A DNA stretch of 32,152 nucleotides from Oscillospiraceae bacterium (GTDB lineage: Bacteria; Bacillota_A; Clostridia; Oscillospirales; Oscillospiraceae), in assembly GCA_017398105.1 (NCBI GenBank), contig JAFQHF010000054.1, forward strand, positions 1-32,152, given 5' to 3'. The position numbers and the translations under genes were made by a program. Position 1 is the stretch's first letter, and each line of letters begins with the position of its first letter. The notes under the pieces were generated by a model, which was not told the DNA's origin, searched no databases, and worked only from the letters and a program-made list of their open reading frames with translations. This document shows positions 7,743 through 15,038 of this stretch, piece after piece.

Positions 7743-7982
7743 ATGCCTGGAGGCAAACACATTCTCGGCAAGAACAAGCAGCAGCGGGTATTCGGCACCG
7801 CAAAGGTTGGCGACCGGGGTCAGATCGTGATCCCCAAGGAAGCCCGGGAGCTGTTCGGGATCAAACCGGGAGATACCCTGCTGATTTTGGGCGAAGCGGA
7901 AACGGGCCTGATCGTTTCCCGGCCGGAGGTTCTCAATGACCTGGCCAATGAATTACTGAATAATGTAAAAAAAGAGGATTAA
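7743..7982 (+). CDS. AbrB/MazE/SpoVT-type DNA-binding regulator
   Basis: A 79-residue protein with a swapped-hairpin AbrB fold. The core runs from about residue 14 to 60 (VFGTAKVGDRGQIVIPKEAR, then LFGIKPGDTLLIL), with the conserved arginine and the G-QIVIPKE pattern. The C-terminal 20 residues are helical and may help oligomerise. It starts at the ATG preceded by GGAAGGG. It is the first gene of the operon, 5 bases before the lyase gene, so it may be an autoregulator of that operon. An antitoxin role is less likely, because no toxin-like partner follows. Confidence 0.88.
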   Translation: MPGGKHILGKNKQQRVFGTAKVGDRGQIVIPKEARELFGIKPGDTLLILGEAETGLIVSRPEVLNDLANELLNNVKKED

Positions 7983-7987
7983 CGAAC

Positions 7988-9271
7988 ATGGAAGAATTAC
8001 TGGAACTGTATCAGACCATGGGCATCTCCCCTGCGGTCTATGCCTACGGTGAAAAGGCTCTGGAACAGCTGAAGGAGCGGTTCGATGCCATCGACAAGAT
8101 CGCCGAGCACAACCAGGCAAAAGTCCTGCGGGCCATGCAGAAAAACAGGGTCTCTGCCGCCTGCTTCGTGGGTACCACCGGCTATGGCTACGATGATTTC
8201 GGCCGCGACAACCTGGAGCGGGTCTATGCGGACGTTTTCCACACGGAGGCCGCCCTGGTTCGTCCCCAGATCACCTGCGGCACCCATGCCCTGACCATCG
8301 CCCTCAGCGCCAATCTGCTGCCCGGCGATGAGCTGCTGTCCCCCGTGGGCCTGCCCTACGACACCCTGCAGGAGGTCATCGGCATCCGGCCCTCCCCCTG
8401 CTCCCTGGCAGAATACGGTGTGACCTACAATCAGGTAGACCTGCTGAGCGACGGCACCTTTGACTATGAGGGCATCCGCAAGGCCATCAACCCCAAGACC
8501 AAGATGGTCACCATCCAGCGCTCCAAGGGCTATGCCACCCGCCCCACCTTCTCCGTTACCCAGATCGGCGAGCTGATCGCCTTCTGTAAGTCCATCAAGC
8601 CTGATCTGATCGTGATGGTGGATAACTGCTACGGTGAATTCGTGGAGGCCATCGAGCCTTCTGATGTGGGTGCTGACATGACGGTCGGCTCTCTCATCAA
8701 GAATCCCGGCGGCGGTCTGGCTCCCATCGGCGGCTATATCGCCGGTACCAGGGCCTGTGTTGACCGCTGCGCTTACCGGCTCTCCGCTCCCGGCCTGGGA
8801 CAGGAGGTCGGTGCCAACCTGGGTCTGATGACCAGCCTGTATCAGGGCTTCTTCCTGGCTCCCACCGTTACTGCCGGTGCGGAAAAGGGCGCGATTTTTG
8901 CCGCAAACCTGTATGAGCCCCTGGGCTTCCGCTGTGTTCCCAACGCCACCGAGAGCCGCCACGACATCATTCAGGCTGTGGAGCTGGGCAGCGAGGAAGG
9001 CATGATCGCCTTCTGCAAGGGCATTCAGGCGGCTGCGCCTGTGGACAGCTTTGCAACGCCCTGGCCTTCGGAAATGCCCGGCTACAAGGATCGGGTCATC
9101 ATGGCAGCCGGTGCCTTCGTTCAGGGCAGCTCCATTGAGCTTTCCGCCGACGGCCCCATCCGTCCCCCCTACGCCGTCTACTTCCAGGGCGGCCTGACCT
9201 GGTATCACGCAAAACTCGGTATTCTCATGAGTCTGCAGAAAATGGTTGATGCAGGGCTTGTAGCACTTTAA
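7988..9271 (+). CDS. Methionine gamma-lyase family PLP enzyme (aluminium resistance protein family)
   Basis: A 427-residue fold-type I pyridoxal-phosphate enzyme of the Met_gamma_lyase (PF06838) family, often labelled aluminium resistance protein. The likely PLP lysine is K238 in SLIKNPGGG. VDNCYGEF (211-218) supplies the aspartate that contacts the cofactor ring, and CGTHALTIAL (97-106) is a cofactor-binding segment. Length is normal. The reaction in this subgroup is poorly defined; cleavage of a sulfur amino acid is the inferred role. In many Firmicutes this gene lies near hfq or glnR. Here it sits between an AbrB regulator and an EamA transporter, 5 and 15 bases away, which suggests regulation and export or import of a related amino acid. 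Confidence 0.9.
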   Translation: MEELLELYQTMGISPAVYAYGEKALEQLKERFDAIDKIAEHNQAKVLRAMQKNRVSAACFVGTTGYGYDDFGRDNLERVYADVFHTEAALVRPQITCGTHALTIALSANLLPGDELLSPVGLPYDTLQEVIGIRPSPCSLAEYGVTYNQVDLLSDGTFDYEGIRKAINPKTKMVTIQRSKGYATRPTFSVTQIGELIAFCKSIKPDLIVMVDNCYGEFVEAIEPSDVGADMTVGSLIKNPGGGLAPIGGYIAGTRACVDRCAYRLSAPGLGQEVGANLGLMTSLYQGFFLAPTVTAGAEKGAIFAANLYEPLGFRCVPNATESRHDIIQAVELGSEEGMIAFCKGIQAAAPVDSFATPWPSEMPGYKDRVIMAAGAFVQGSSIELSADGPIRPPYAVYFQGGLTWYHAKLGILMSLQKMVDAGLVAL

Positions 9272-9286
9272 AGGAGGAAACAATTT

Positions 9287-10207
9287 ATGTCCTGGCTGTT
9301 CTTTTCCATTGCAACCACCCTTTTGTGGGGCACCGCAGAGCTGTTTTATAAGAAGGGAGCTCTGCCCAACGAAAAATACTCCCACCTGAAGATCTGCGTC
9401 TGGGTCGGCGTTGTGATGGGCGCCCACGCCATCTTCACCCTGCTGACTCAGGATATCGGCTACAATCCCATGAACCTGCTGATCTACCTGCCGGTATCCC
9501 TGCTGTACATCATCTCCATGGCCTTTTCCTATTTCGGAATGCGGTTCCTGGAAGAATCCATTTCCGACCCCATTGAGAACACCTCCGGCGCTGTCTGCAG
9601 CCTGCTGTGTGTTATTTTCCTGAAGGAGACCCTGTCTCCCCTGTCCGTGATCGCCATCATCATCATTGTCATCGGCGTTCTGGGTGTGGGCTTCCTGGAA
9701 AACAGCGGCGAGACCCAGAGAAAAAAGAACCTGGGCAAGAAGCTGGCCATCATTGCCTTCTGCATGCCCTTCGTGTATGCCCTGCTGGATGCCTTCGGCT
9801 CCTTCGTTGACATCTTCTATCTGGACGACTTTGCCACCACGCCCCTGATCGGTGTGACCGAGGAGACCATCGAGGACGTTGCCAACACCAGCTACGAGCT
9901 GACCTTTGCCCTGTTTGCCCTGGGCCTGTTCCTGTTCATGAAGGCCAAGAAGGTCAAATTCGGCCCTGTTCCCCAGCATAAGGACAAGATCCTGGCTGCA
10001 GTTTTCGAAACCGCCGGTCAGTTTACCTACGTGTACGCCCTGAGCGGCAACGGCGCCATTGCAGCGCCCATCATCTCCTCTGTATGCATCGTCTCTTTGC
10101 TGCTGTCCCGGATCTTCCTGAAGGAAAAGCTTTCCTGGAAGACCTACGCCTTCATTGCCGTTGTCATCGTGGGTATTCTCCTGCTGGCAGTCAGTGAGGA
10201 GCTCTGA
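9287..10207 (+). CDS. EamA/DMT-family transporter
   Basis: A 306-residue inner-membrane protein of the drug/metabolite transporter superfamily with about ten hydrophobic helices in two EamA repeats (roughly 1-140 and 160-306). Repeat signatures include the acidic-proline end of helix 4 in each half (SVIAIIIIVIGVLGVG, and a similar AVVIVGILLLAV close to the C-terminus). An acidic stretch at about 180-205, rich in D, E and T, separates the halves and is longer than usual. AAAGGAGG lies just before the ATG. As the last gene of the AbrB-lyase operon it probably moves the lyase substrate or product, but direction and substrate cannot be told from sequence. Confidence 0.85.
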   Translation: MSWLFFSIATTLLWGTAELFYKKGALPNEKYSHLKICVWVGVVMGAHAIFTLLTQDIGYNPMNLLIYLPVSLLYIISMAFSYFGMRFLEESISDPIENTSGAVCSLLCVIFLKETLSPLSVIAIIIIVIGVLGVGFLENSGETQRKKNLGKKLAIIAFCMPFVYALLDAFGSFVDIFYLDDFATTPLIGVTEETIEDVANTSYELTFALFALGLFLFMKAKKVKFGPVPQHKDKILAAVFETAGQFTYVYALSGNGAIAAPIISSVCIVSLLLSRIFLKEKLSWKTYAFIAVVIVGILLLAVSEEL

Positions 10208-10232
10208 CACAATACAACGAATTTCATAAACC

Positions 10233-10335
10233 GTAGGGCGGGGTCATGACCCCGCCGGACACTTACGACTTCTGCGCGGTTTGCTGCCGATGCGCAGGAT
10301 GGATGGTGCCCGGCGGAGGCATGCCTCCGCCCTAC
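10233..10335. repeat. GTAGGG palindrome repeat, two-ended copy (family 1)
   Basis: The left end is GTAGGGCGGGGTCATG with its complement. The right end is GGCGGAGGCATGCCTCCGCC and then CTAC. The interior is unrelated. It begins 25 bases after the EamA stop. The right end matches the copy at 31633-31736. Confidence 0.85.
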
Positions 10336-10346
10336 ATTCTATTTGC

Positions 10347-10374
10347 TTGTTTTTTCGTCCGGAAATGATATAAT
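10347..10374 (+). promoter_or_regulatory. Promoter of the TraX-like gene
   Basis: TTGTTT (10347-10352), a 16-base spacer, and TATAAT (10369-10374), 25 bases ahead of the start codon. Confidence 0.65.
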
Positions 10375-10399
10375 GGTTCCATGGAAAGAAGGTGCCAAT

Positions 10400-11152
10400 A
10401 TGAAAAAGAATCTAACCTCCAATCAGATAAAAGCCGTCGCCATCGCCGCCATGACGCTGGATCATCTGGTCTGGACGGTGTTTCCCGGATACGATACCCG
10501 GTGGTTCGTGATACTTGCCCATATCCTGGGCCGTCTGACGGCTCCCATCATGTGGTTTTTCATTGCGGAAGGATACCACCATACCCGCAGCGTAAAGCGG
10601 TATGCCCTTCGGCTGTTCCTGCTGGCTGTGGTTTCCCATTTTGCCTATAACTTCTGCTTTGGCATCCCCTTTGTCCCCTTCCGGACATCCGTGTTCAACC
10701 AAACCGGCGTGGTCTGGTCACTGGCCTGGGGACTGGTTCTGCTGTGGGTGCTGGACAGGAACCTTCTTAAGCAGTGGCAGCAGATTCTGATGATCGGCTT
10801 TGTGTGCCTTATCACCTTCCCCTGCGACTGGAGCTGCATTGCCGCCATGGCTGTTGCGTTCATCGGCACCAACCGGGGCAATTTCCGGGCCCAGATGGGA
10901 TGGATGATGGTCTGGAGCGCTGTCTATGCCATCGTTTATTTCTTCTTTATCGACAGGGTCTATGCCATTGTGCAGCTGTTCACCTGCCTGAGCATTCCCC
11001 TTCTTCGCTGCTACAACGGACAGCGGGGCAGCTGGAAGGCCATGGGAAAGGTGTTTTACTGGTACTACCCTGTCCATTTGTTCCTGTGCGGTCTTCTTCG
11101 CATCCTGCTCTGGGGTAGTGACTTCGCAACAGCCGCCGCAAATTTTGCCTGA
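10400..11152 (+). CDS. TraX-like multi-pass membrane protein (putative acyltransferase)
   Basis: A 250-residue protein of the TraX family, named for the F-pilin N-acetylase but common as a chromosomal gene in gut Firmicutes. The family opening is clear: SNQIKAVAIAAMTLDHLVW, with the conserved D-H pair, followed by LGRLTAPIMWFFIAEGYHHTRS. About eight hydrophobic segments cover most of the protein, and the C-terminus has the YWYYPVHL pattern shared with membrane acyltransferases. No conjugation genes are nearby, so pilin acetylation is unlikely; a cell-surface acyl transfer is the cautious inference. The start at 10400 follows GAAGGT. Monocistronic, with a promoter at 10347-10374 and a strong shared terminator after the stop. 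Confidence 0.85.
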   Translation: MKKNLTSNQIKAVAIAAMTLDHLVWTVFPGYDTRWFVILAHILGRLTAPIMWFFIAEGYHHTRSVKRYALRLFLLAVVSHFAYNFCFGIPFVPFRTSVFNQTGVVWSLAWGLVLLWVLDRNLLKQWQQILMIGFVCLITFPCDWSCIAAMAVAFIGTNRGNFRAQMGWMMVWSAVYAIVYFFFIDRVYAIVQLFTCLSIPLLRCYNGQRGSWKAMGKVFYWYYPVHLFLCGLLRILLWGSDFATAAANFA

Positions 11153-11156
11153 CATA

Positions 11157-11190
11157 CAAAAAGGGCACCGGAAAGTTCCGGTGCCTTTTT
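11157..11190. terminator. Bidirectional terminator between the TraX-like gene and the feo operon
   Basis: The stem GGCACCGGAA with TTCCGGTGCC has a 2-base loop, an A run to the left and a T run to the right. It serves both convergent transcripts, lying 5 bases from each stop codon. Confidence 0.93.
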
Positions 11191-11194
11191 TCCG

Positions 11195-11368
11195 TTATTT
11201 TCTGTTCTCGGGATTGTTGCTGCAGCCGATGTGGGCGCGGCAGGTGCTGTAATGAGGGCAGGCGCCGCAGCCTTTTTTGCCTGCTTTCTTATCTTTCATC
11301 ATCCCGCCGATAATGGAGCCTACCATCAGGCCCAGAACAATGAGAACGGCAATGTCTCCATAGGTCAT
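11195..11368 (-). CDS. FeoB-associated Cys-rich small membrane protein
   Basis: A 57-residue protein that follows feoB by 24 bases. Residues 5-24 form one transmembrane helix with GxxxG-like spacing. Then come a basic stretch (25-32) and a Cys-rich tail with C34, C37, C43 and C49, including GCGACPHYSTC. This matches the FeoB-associated Cys-rich membrane protein family (PF12669), thought to help FeoB-mediated Fe2+ uptake, perhaps by holding iron or a cofactor on the cytoplasmic side. AGGAGC precedes the ATG, and the tail ends just before the shared terminator. The function of the family is inferred from its constant association with feoB. Confidence 0.88.
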   Translation of the reverse strand: MTYGDIAVLIVLGLMVGSIIGGMMKDKKAGKKGCGACPHYSTCRAHIGCSNNPENRK

Positions 11369-11392
11369 ATAAAGCAGCTCCTTTCTTTTTGT

Positions 11393-13564
11393 TTATACGC
11401 CGACCTTCACCTTGGTTTCGGTATATTGGTTCTTCCGGAAGGTCAGATACAGCAGCGCAGCCAGAGCAGCCAGGGCTGCAATGGTGAAGATGCCGAAGGT
11501 GGCTTCCCCGGTGAACAGACCGCCGATCTGATAGACGATCAGGGAGATCGCATAGGCAAAGGCGCACATGTATGCGATGGTGCCGGCAGTCCACTTGATG
11601 CTGCCCATTTCCCGCTTGATGGCGCCGATGGCGGCGAAGCAGGGGGCGCACAGCAGCTGGAAGATCATGAAGCTGTAAGCCCGGACGGGGCCGAAGTCAG
11701 CAGCGATCAGGGCCCAGATCTCGTCGCCGGATTCGCTGAGCTCCCCGGCGAAGTTATACAGGGTGCCGAAGGTCATGACCACTTCTTCCTTGGCGATCAG
11801 GCCGGTAACGGTGGCGACGGTTGCCTTCCAGGCCATGTCACCCATCCAGCCCAGGGGATAGAAGATCCAGGCAAACAGCTTGCCGATGGAGGCCAGCATG
11901 GACACGTTGCTGTCCTCCACAGCCGTGAAGACGCCGTCCACGAAGCCGTAGCTCTGCAGGAACCACAGAACGATGGAGCTGAGCAGCACGATGGTGGTGG
12001 CACGCTTGACAAAATCCATGCCGCGGTCTGCGGTGGTGCGCAGGATGTTCCGGGGCAGGGGCATGTGGTAGGTGGGCAGCTCCATGACAAAGGGGGCAGG
12101 CTTGCCGGCGAAGGTCTTGAACTTCTTCAAAATCACACCGGAAATCACCACAGCGGCAATGCCGATGAAGAAGGCAGACACCGCAACCAGCGGAGAGTTG
12201 CCGAAGACTGCACCGGCGAACAGGCCGATAATGGGCATCTTCGCGCCGCAGGGAATGAAGCCGGTGGTCATGACGGTGATCTTCCGGTCATTTTCCTGCT
12301 CGATGGTTCGGGATGCCAGAATGCCGGGCACGCCGCAGCCGGTGGCCACCAGCATGGGGATGATGGACTTGCCGGACAGACCGAATTTGCGCAGGATACG
12401 GTCCATGATGAAGGCCACACGGGACATGTAGCCCACGTCCTCCAGGATGGACAGCAGCAGAGACAGCACCAGAATCTGAGGCACAAAGCCCAGCACCGCG
12501 CCGACACCGGCCAGAATGCCGTCCATGATCAGCCCGTACAGCCAGCCGCTGACACCCAGAGCCGTCAGAACCGTGTCGAAAAGATTGGGAATCCACTCCC
12601 CGAACAGCACATCATTGGCCCAGTCGGTGCCCATGGTGCCGATGGAGAAGGGATAGCTGCCCATGGCGATGGCGTACATCAGATACATAATGCCCGCAAA
12701 AATGGGAATGGCCAGGACCCGGTTGGTGACGATCCGGTCGATCTTGTCGGACAGGGACAGAGAATGCTTGGGCGCCTTCTTTGTGACCGCCTTGCCCACC
12801 ACGGTGCCGATGTAGGTATAGCGCTGGTCGGCAATGATCGATTCGGCATCGTCGTCCATTTCCCGCTCGCAGTCGGCAATGTGCTTTTCCAGATGGGCAG
12901 CCAGATCGGTGTTCAGGCGGACTTCCTTACGAACCATCTCGTCCCGCTCGAAGAGCTTGATGGCATACCAGCGCAGGTACAGCTTCTTGACCCTGCCCTC
13001 AATGGACTCCTCAATGTGGGCCAGGGCGTGCTCCACGCTGCCGTTGAACACGTGGGGCATTTCGCCGTGGGTGTGGTTCCGGGCCAGGGCCACCGCCTTT
13101 TCCGCGGCCTCCATGCAGCCCTCCCCCTTCAGGGCGCTGATCTCCACGCAGATACAGCCCAGCGCCTTGCTGAGCTTTTCCAGGTCGATGGAATCGCCGT
13201 TTTTACGAACCAGGTCGATCATGTTCACTGCCACAACCACTGGATGGCCCAGCTCGATCAGCTGGGTGGTCAGGTACAGGTTCCGCTCAATATTGGTGCC
13301 GTCTACAATGTTCAAAATGGCATCGGGGTGCTCGTTGACCAGGTAAGTACGGGTCACCAGCTCCTCCGGGGAGTAGGGCGACAGGGAATAAATGCCGGGC
13401 AGATCCTGGATGATCACATCCTCGCTGCCCTTCAGGCGGCCCTCCTTCTTCTCCACGGTAACACCGGGCCAGTTGCCAACATACTGATTGGAGCCGGTCA
13501 GATTGTTGAACAAGGTGGTCTTGCCGGAGTTGGGATTGCCGGCAAGGGCGATTTTAATACTCAT
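11393..13564 (-). CDS. feoB: Ferrous iron transport protein B
   Basis: A 723-residue Fe2+ transporter with an N-terminal G protein domain and a C-terminal membrane domain. G motifs are visible: G1 GNPNSGKTT (9-17), the switch region with NWPGVTVEKKEG (31-42), G3 DLPG (54-57) and G4 NMID (114-117). A helical GDI-like spacer follows to about residue 270, and two Gate-type membrane halves fill the rest (FVPQILVLSLLLSILEDVGYMSR in the first; GFIPCGAKMPI holds the membrane cysteine important in E. coli FeoB). Length is normal. It lies downstream of feoA and carries its own operator-like site (13586-13599), so it may also be transcribed from an internal promoter under iron control. Confidence 0.97.
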   Translation of the reverse strand: MSIKIALAGNPNSGKTTLFNNLTGSNQYVGNWPGVTVEKKEGRLKGSEDVIIQDLPGIYSLSPYSPEELVTRTYLVNEHPDAILNIVDGTNIERNLYLTTQLIELGHPVVVAVNMIDLVRKNGDSIDLEKLSKALGCICVEISALKGEGCMEAAEKAVALARNHTHGEMPHVFNGSVEHALAHIEESIEGRVKKLYLRWYAIKLFERDEMVRKEVRLNTDLAAHLEKHIADCEREMDDDAESIIADQRYTYIGTVVGKAVTKKAPKHSLSLSDKIDRIVTNRVLAIPIFAGIMYLMYAIAMGSYPFSIGTMGTDWANDVLFGEWIPNLFDTVLTALGVSGWLYGLIMDGILAGVGAVLGFVPQILVLSLLLSILEDVGYMSRVAFIMDRILRKFGLSGKSIIPMLVATGCGVPGILASRTIEQENDRKITVMTTGFIPCGAKMPIIGLFAGAVFGNSPLVAVSAFFIGIAAVVISGVILKKFKTFAGKPAPFVMELPTYHMPLPRNILRTTADRGMDFVKRATTIVLLSSIVLWFLQSYGFVDGVFTAVEDSNVSMLASIGKLFAWIFYPLGWMGDMAWKATVATVTGLIAKEEVVMTFGTLYNFAGELSESGDEIWALIAADFGPVRAYSFMIFQLLCAPCFAAIGAIKREMGSIKWTAGTIAYMCAFAYAISLIVYQIGGLFTGEATFGIFTIAALAALAALLYLTFRKNQYTETKVKVGV

Positions 13565-13585
13565 GCATTGTCCTCTCTTTCAAAA

Positions 13586-13636
13586 TTAGCAGGGGCTAAC
13601 CCCAGAGCAAAATAAAATTTTCTCAGTAGATTTCAA
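13586..13636 (-). promoter_or_regulatory. Probable internal feoB promoter with DtxR-like operator
   Basis: The inverted repeat TTAGCCCCTGCTAA (13586-13599, minus strand) has the form TTAGC-N4-GCTAA, the same as the site upstream of feoA. Upstream of it are TTGAAA (13631-13636), a 16-base spacer and TATTTT (13609-13614), a weak promoter whose start would fall at the edge of the operator. The -35 lies within the end of feoA. Confidence 0.6.
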
Positions 13637-13844
13637 TCATTTCCGCATCGGCCTTACGCAGGCTCAGCTCATAGCCGCGGACGTTGATCTCAATGGGGTC
13701 ACCCAGGGGGGCTACTTTCCGAATGAAAATCTCCACATTCTTGGTAATGCCCATGTCCATGATCCGGCGGCGGACGGCGCCCTCACCATGGAGCTTCACC
13801 ACCACTACGCTGGTGCCGATTTTGGCATCCTTCAGGGTCTTCAT
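13623..13844 (-). CDS. feoA: Ferrous iron transport protein A
   Basis: A 73-residue SH3-like protein that supports FeoB, probably by contacting its G domain. Family features are the GEGAVRRRIMDMGIT segment (20-34), then a VEIFIRKVAPLGDPIEINVRGYELSLRKADAEMI stretch characteristic of FeoA beta strands. It starts at an ATG preceded by AGGAGGAG. It is the first gene of the operon, controlled by the promoter and operator at 13871-13917. Between it and feoB there are 58 bases with a second operator-like site. Confidence 0.95.
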   Translation of the reverse strand: MKTLKDAKIGTSVVVVKLHGEGAVRRRIMDMGITKNVEIFIRKVAPLGDPIEINVRGYELSLRKADAEMIEIY

Positions 13845-13870
13845 GTGTCTCCTCCTCTTTCCGTTGTCAG

Positions 13871-13917
13871 TTAGCTTCAGCTAATCATAGTGTAAACCCA
13901 TTTTTGGATTTTGTCAA
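13871..13917 (-). promoter_or_regulatory. feoA promoter with DtxR-like operator over the start site
   Basis: On the minus strand TTGACA (13912-13917), a 17-base spacer and TACACT (13889-13894) make a strong promoter. The inverted repeat TTAGCTGAAGCTAA (13871-13884) begins 4 bases after the -10, so a bound protein would block the start site. The TTAG...CTAA form is that of DtxR/IdeR iron-responsive repressors. Fur boxes look different, so a DtxR-family iron sensor is the likely regulator. Confidence 0.8.
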
Positions 13918-13946
13918 GGGGGCTTTTTCCAAATATGCTTGTCGAC

Positions 13947-14095
13947 TTAACGCAGCATGGTATCAAGTAGCAGTAGGGCGGGCTGCCCTCAGCCCGCCGC
14001 AAAACAGAAAAATGGTGCAGCTTGCGGCGGCTTGAGGGCAAGCCGCCCTACCGTAGTGCATTTTTGCGCTGCCATTTTCCAACTTGCTGCGTTAA
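13947..14095. repeat. GTAGGG palindrome repeat (family 1) inside a longer inverted repeat
   Basis: The core at 13973-14051 runs from GTAGGGCGGGCTG to GCCGCCCTAC. Its inner arms are GGGCTGCCCTCAGCCCG and GGCGGCTTGAGGGC. Outside it the 11-mer TTAACGCAGCA (13947-13957) recurs inverted at 14085-14095, so this copy has an extra outer pair of ends. It lies between the feoA promoter and the GIY-YIG gene. Confidence 0.8.
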
Positions 14096-14118
14096 CCCGA
14101 TAAGCACATTTCCAAATT

Positions 14119-14376
14119 TTATCTGCTTTCGGAGCCGATCAGCAGCAGCTTTTGCGCTCTGGTCAGGCGTTTGACGGCGATTTCCCGCTTCAGGGCATCG
14201 GAATGGGTGCCGCAGGCTTCCCGGTAGACCAGGGTCAGCGGGCCGCGGCCGCGGGTATATTTTGCGCCGGTGCCGCTGCTGTGGGCCTCCAGCCGCTTCT
14301 CCACATCGGTGGTAATGCCGGTGTACAGGGTGTCATCGGCGCAGCGCAGGATGTACAGATGCCAGACAGATTCCAT
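14119..14376 (-). CDS. GIY-YIG domain protein (UvrC-like nuclease fold, YhbQ type)
   Basis: An 85-residue single-domain GIY-YIG protein. The motif pair appears as LYILRC (7-12) and YTGIT (18-22), followed by the conserved arginine of KRLEAH and the GxGAKYTRGRGPLTLVY segment typical of YhbQ/YazA-like proteins. The late glutamate of KREIAVKRL is the likely metal ligand. Stand-alone members are of unclear function and have been linked to DNA repair. It is monocistronic, and nothing in the sequence shows its regulation. Confidence 0.9.
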   Translation of the reverse strand: MESVWHLYILRCADDTLYTGITTDVEKRLEAHSSGTGAKYTRGRGPLTLVYREACGTHSDALKREIAVKRLTRAQKLLLIGSESR

Positions 14377-14473
14377 GATTTCCTCCCAGTTTTACATAAG
14401 AAGCTTCCAGAGCTGGGTCTGAAAACCGCCGCAAGGCACCGAACAGACACGGTAATGACAGCGCAGGCAATAC

Positions 14474-14505
14474 CGTAGGGGGCGGCGTCCCCGACGCCCC
14501 CTACG
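14474..14505. repeat. GTAGGG palindrome repeat, single hairpin (family 1)
   Basis: The near-perfect palindrome runs from CGTAGGGGGCGGCG to CGCCCCCTACG. It lies 20 bases past the stop of the small membrane protein gene, so on the minus strand it could act as a 3' hairpin. Confidence 0.75.
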
Positions 14506-14525
14506 ATGGTTTCTCAGATTCGCCC

Positions 14526-15038
14526 TTATCTTCTGCGCAGCCGCTTCCCTGCCAGCAGTATGTCCAGCAGGAAAAAGGTCACATTTCCCAGGATCAGCAG
14601 CAGGGCTGTCATGGCAATGCCCAGGTCGTAAAACTCCTGCACGATCCGCTCCATGCCCAGAAGGTGCATCAGCACCCAGTACATGAGCAGGGTCGCTCCG
14701 TTGAACAGCAGGGCCTTGATGAGCCATTTCCCCCTGCGGCCCTCGATCCATGGCCTGACGATGGGATAATAGCCCAGGAAGATAAAGACAGCCGCAGCCT
14801 CCTTGTCCGGGGCCATGAGGGCTGACAGGATGGCCACACAGCCGTACCAGGCCCAGGCCATCCGGCTGCCGCAAAGCCTGCGCACCAGCTCCAGAAGGGT
14901 GATGCACAGCATGGGGCACACATAGGTGGCAACAGGGATCAGCGTTCCCATATTCAGGATGACCAGTGCCGCTGCTGCCAGCACGCCGCCCAGGGCGACC
15001 TGGGCGGCGGGTGTGGTTCTTCGGTGTTTACTTTGCAT
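14526..15038 (-). CDS. Small multi-pass membrane protein coupled to nicotinate salvage
   Basis: A 170-residue integral membrane protein with about five hydrophobic segments (roughly 14-30, 35-50, 62-92, 107-127, 138-162), a basic N-terminus and a basic C-terminus (GKRLRRR). No family can be named with certainty. Size, helix number and the start (VALGGVLAAAALVIL) resemble the substrate-binding S component of ECF vitamin transporters. Its start codon lies inside the end of the nicotinate phosphoribosyltransferase gene (11-base overlap), so the two are translationally coupled. A role in niacin uptake is therefore an attractive but unproven inference. No ECF A/T ATPase or T-component genes are present in the window. 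Confidence 0.75.
   Translation of the reverse strand: MQSKHRRTTPAAQVALGGVLAAAALVILNMGTLIPVATYVCPMLCITLLELVRRLCGSRMAWAWYGCVAILSALMAPDKEAAAVFIFLGYYPIVRPWIEGRRGKWLIKALLFNGATLLMYWVLMHLLGMERIVQEFYDLGIAMTALLLILGNVTFFLLDILLAGKRLRRR

Noticed and set aside
7743..9271. AbrB protein and the following gene as a toxin-antitoxin pair
   Set aside because: The downstream product is a 427-residue PLP enzyme, not a toxin.
7997..10210. Open frame of more than 700 codons antisense to the lyase and transporter genes
   Set aside because: Same antisense composition; it spans two well-supported genes and the gap between them.
11231..13615. Long open frame antisense to feoB (about 790 codons)
   Set aside because: It mirrors feoB, is rich in H, Q, G and D as expected of antisense frames in GC-rich genes, and has no recognisable domain.
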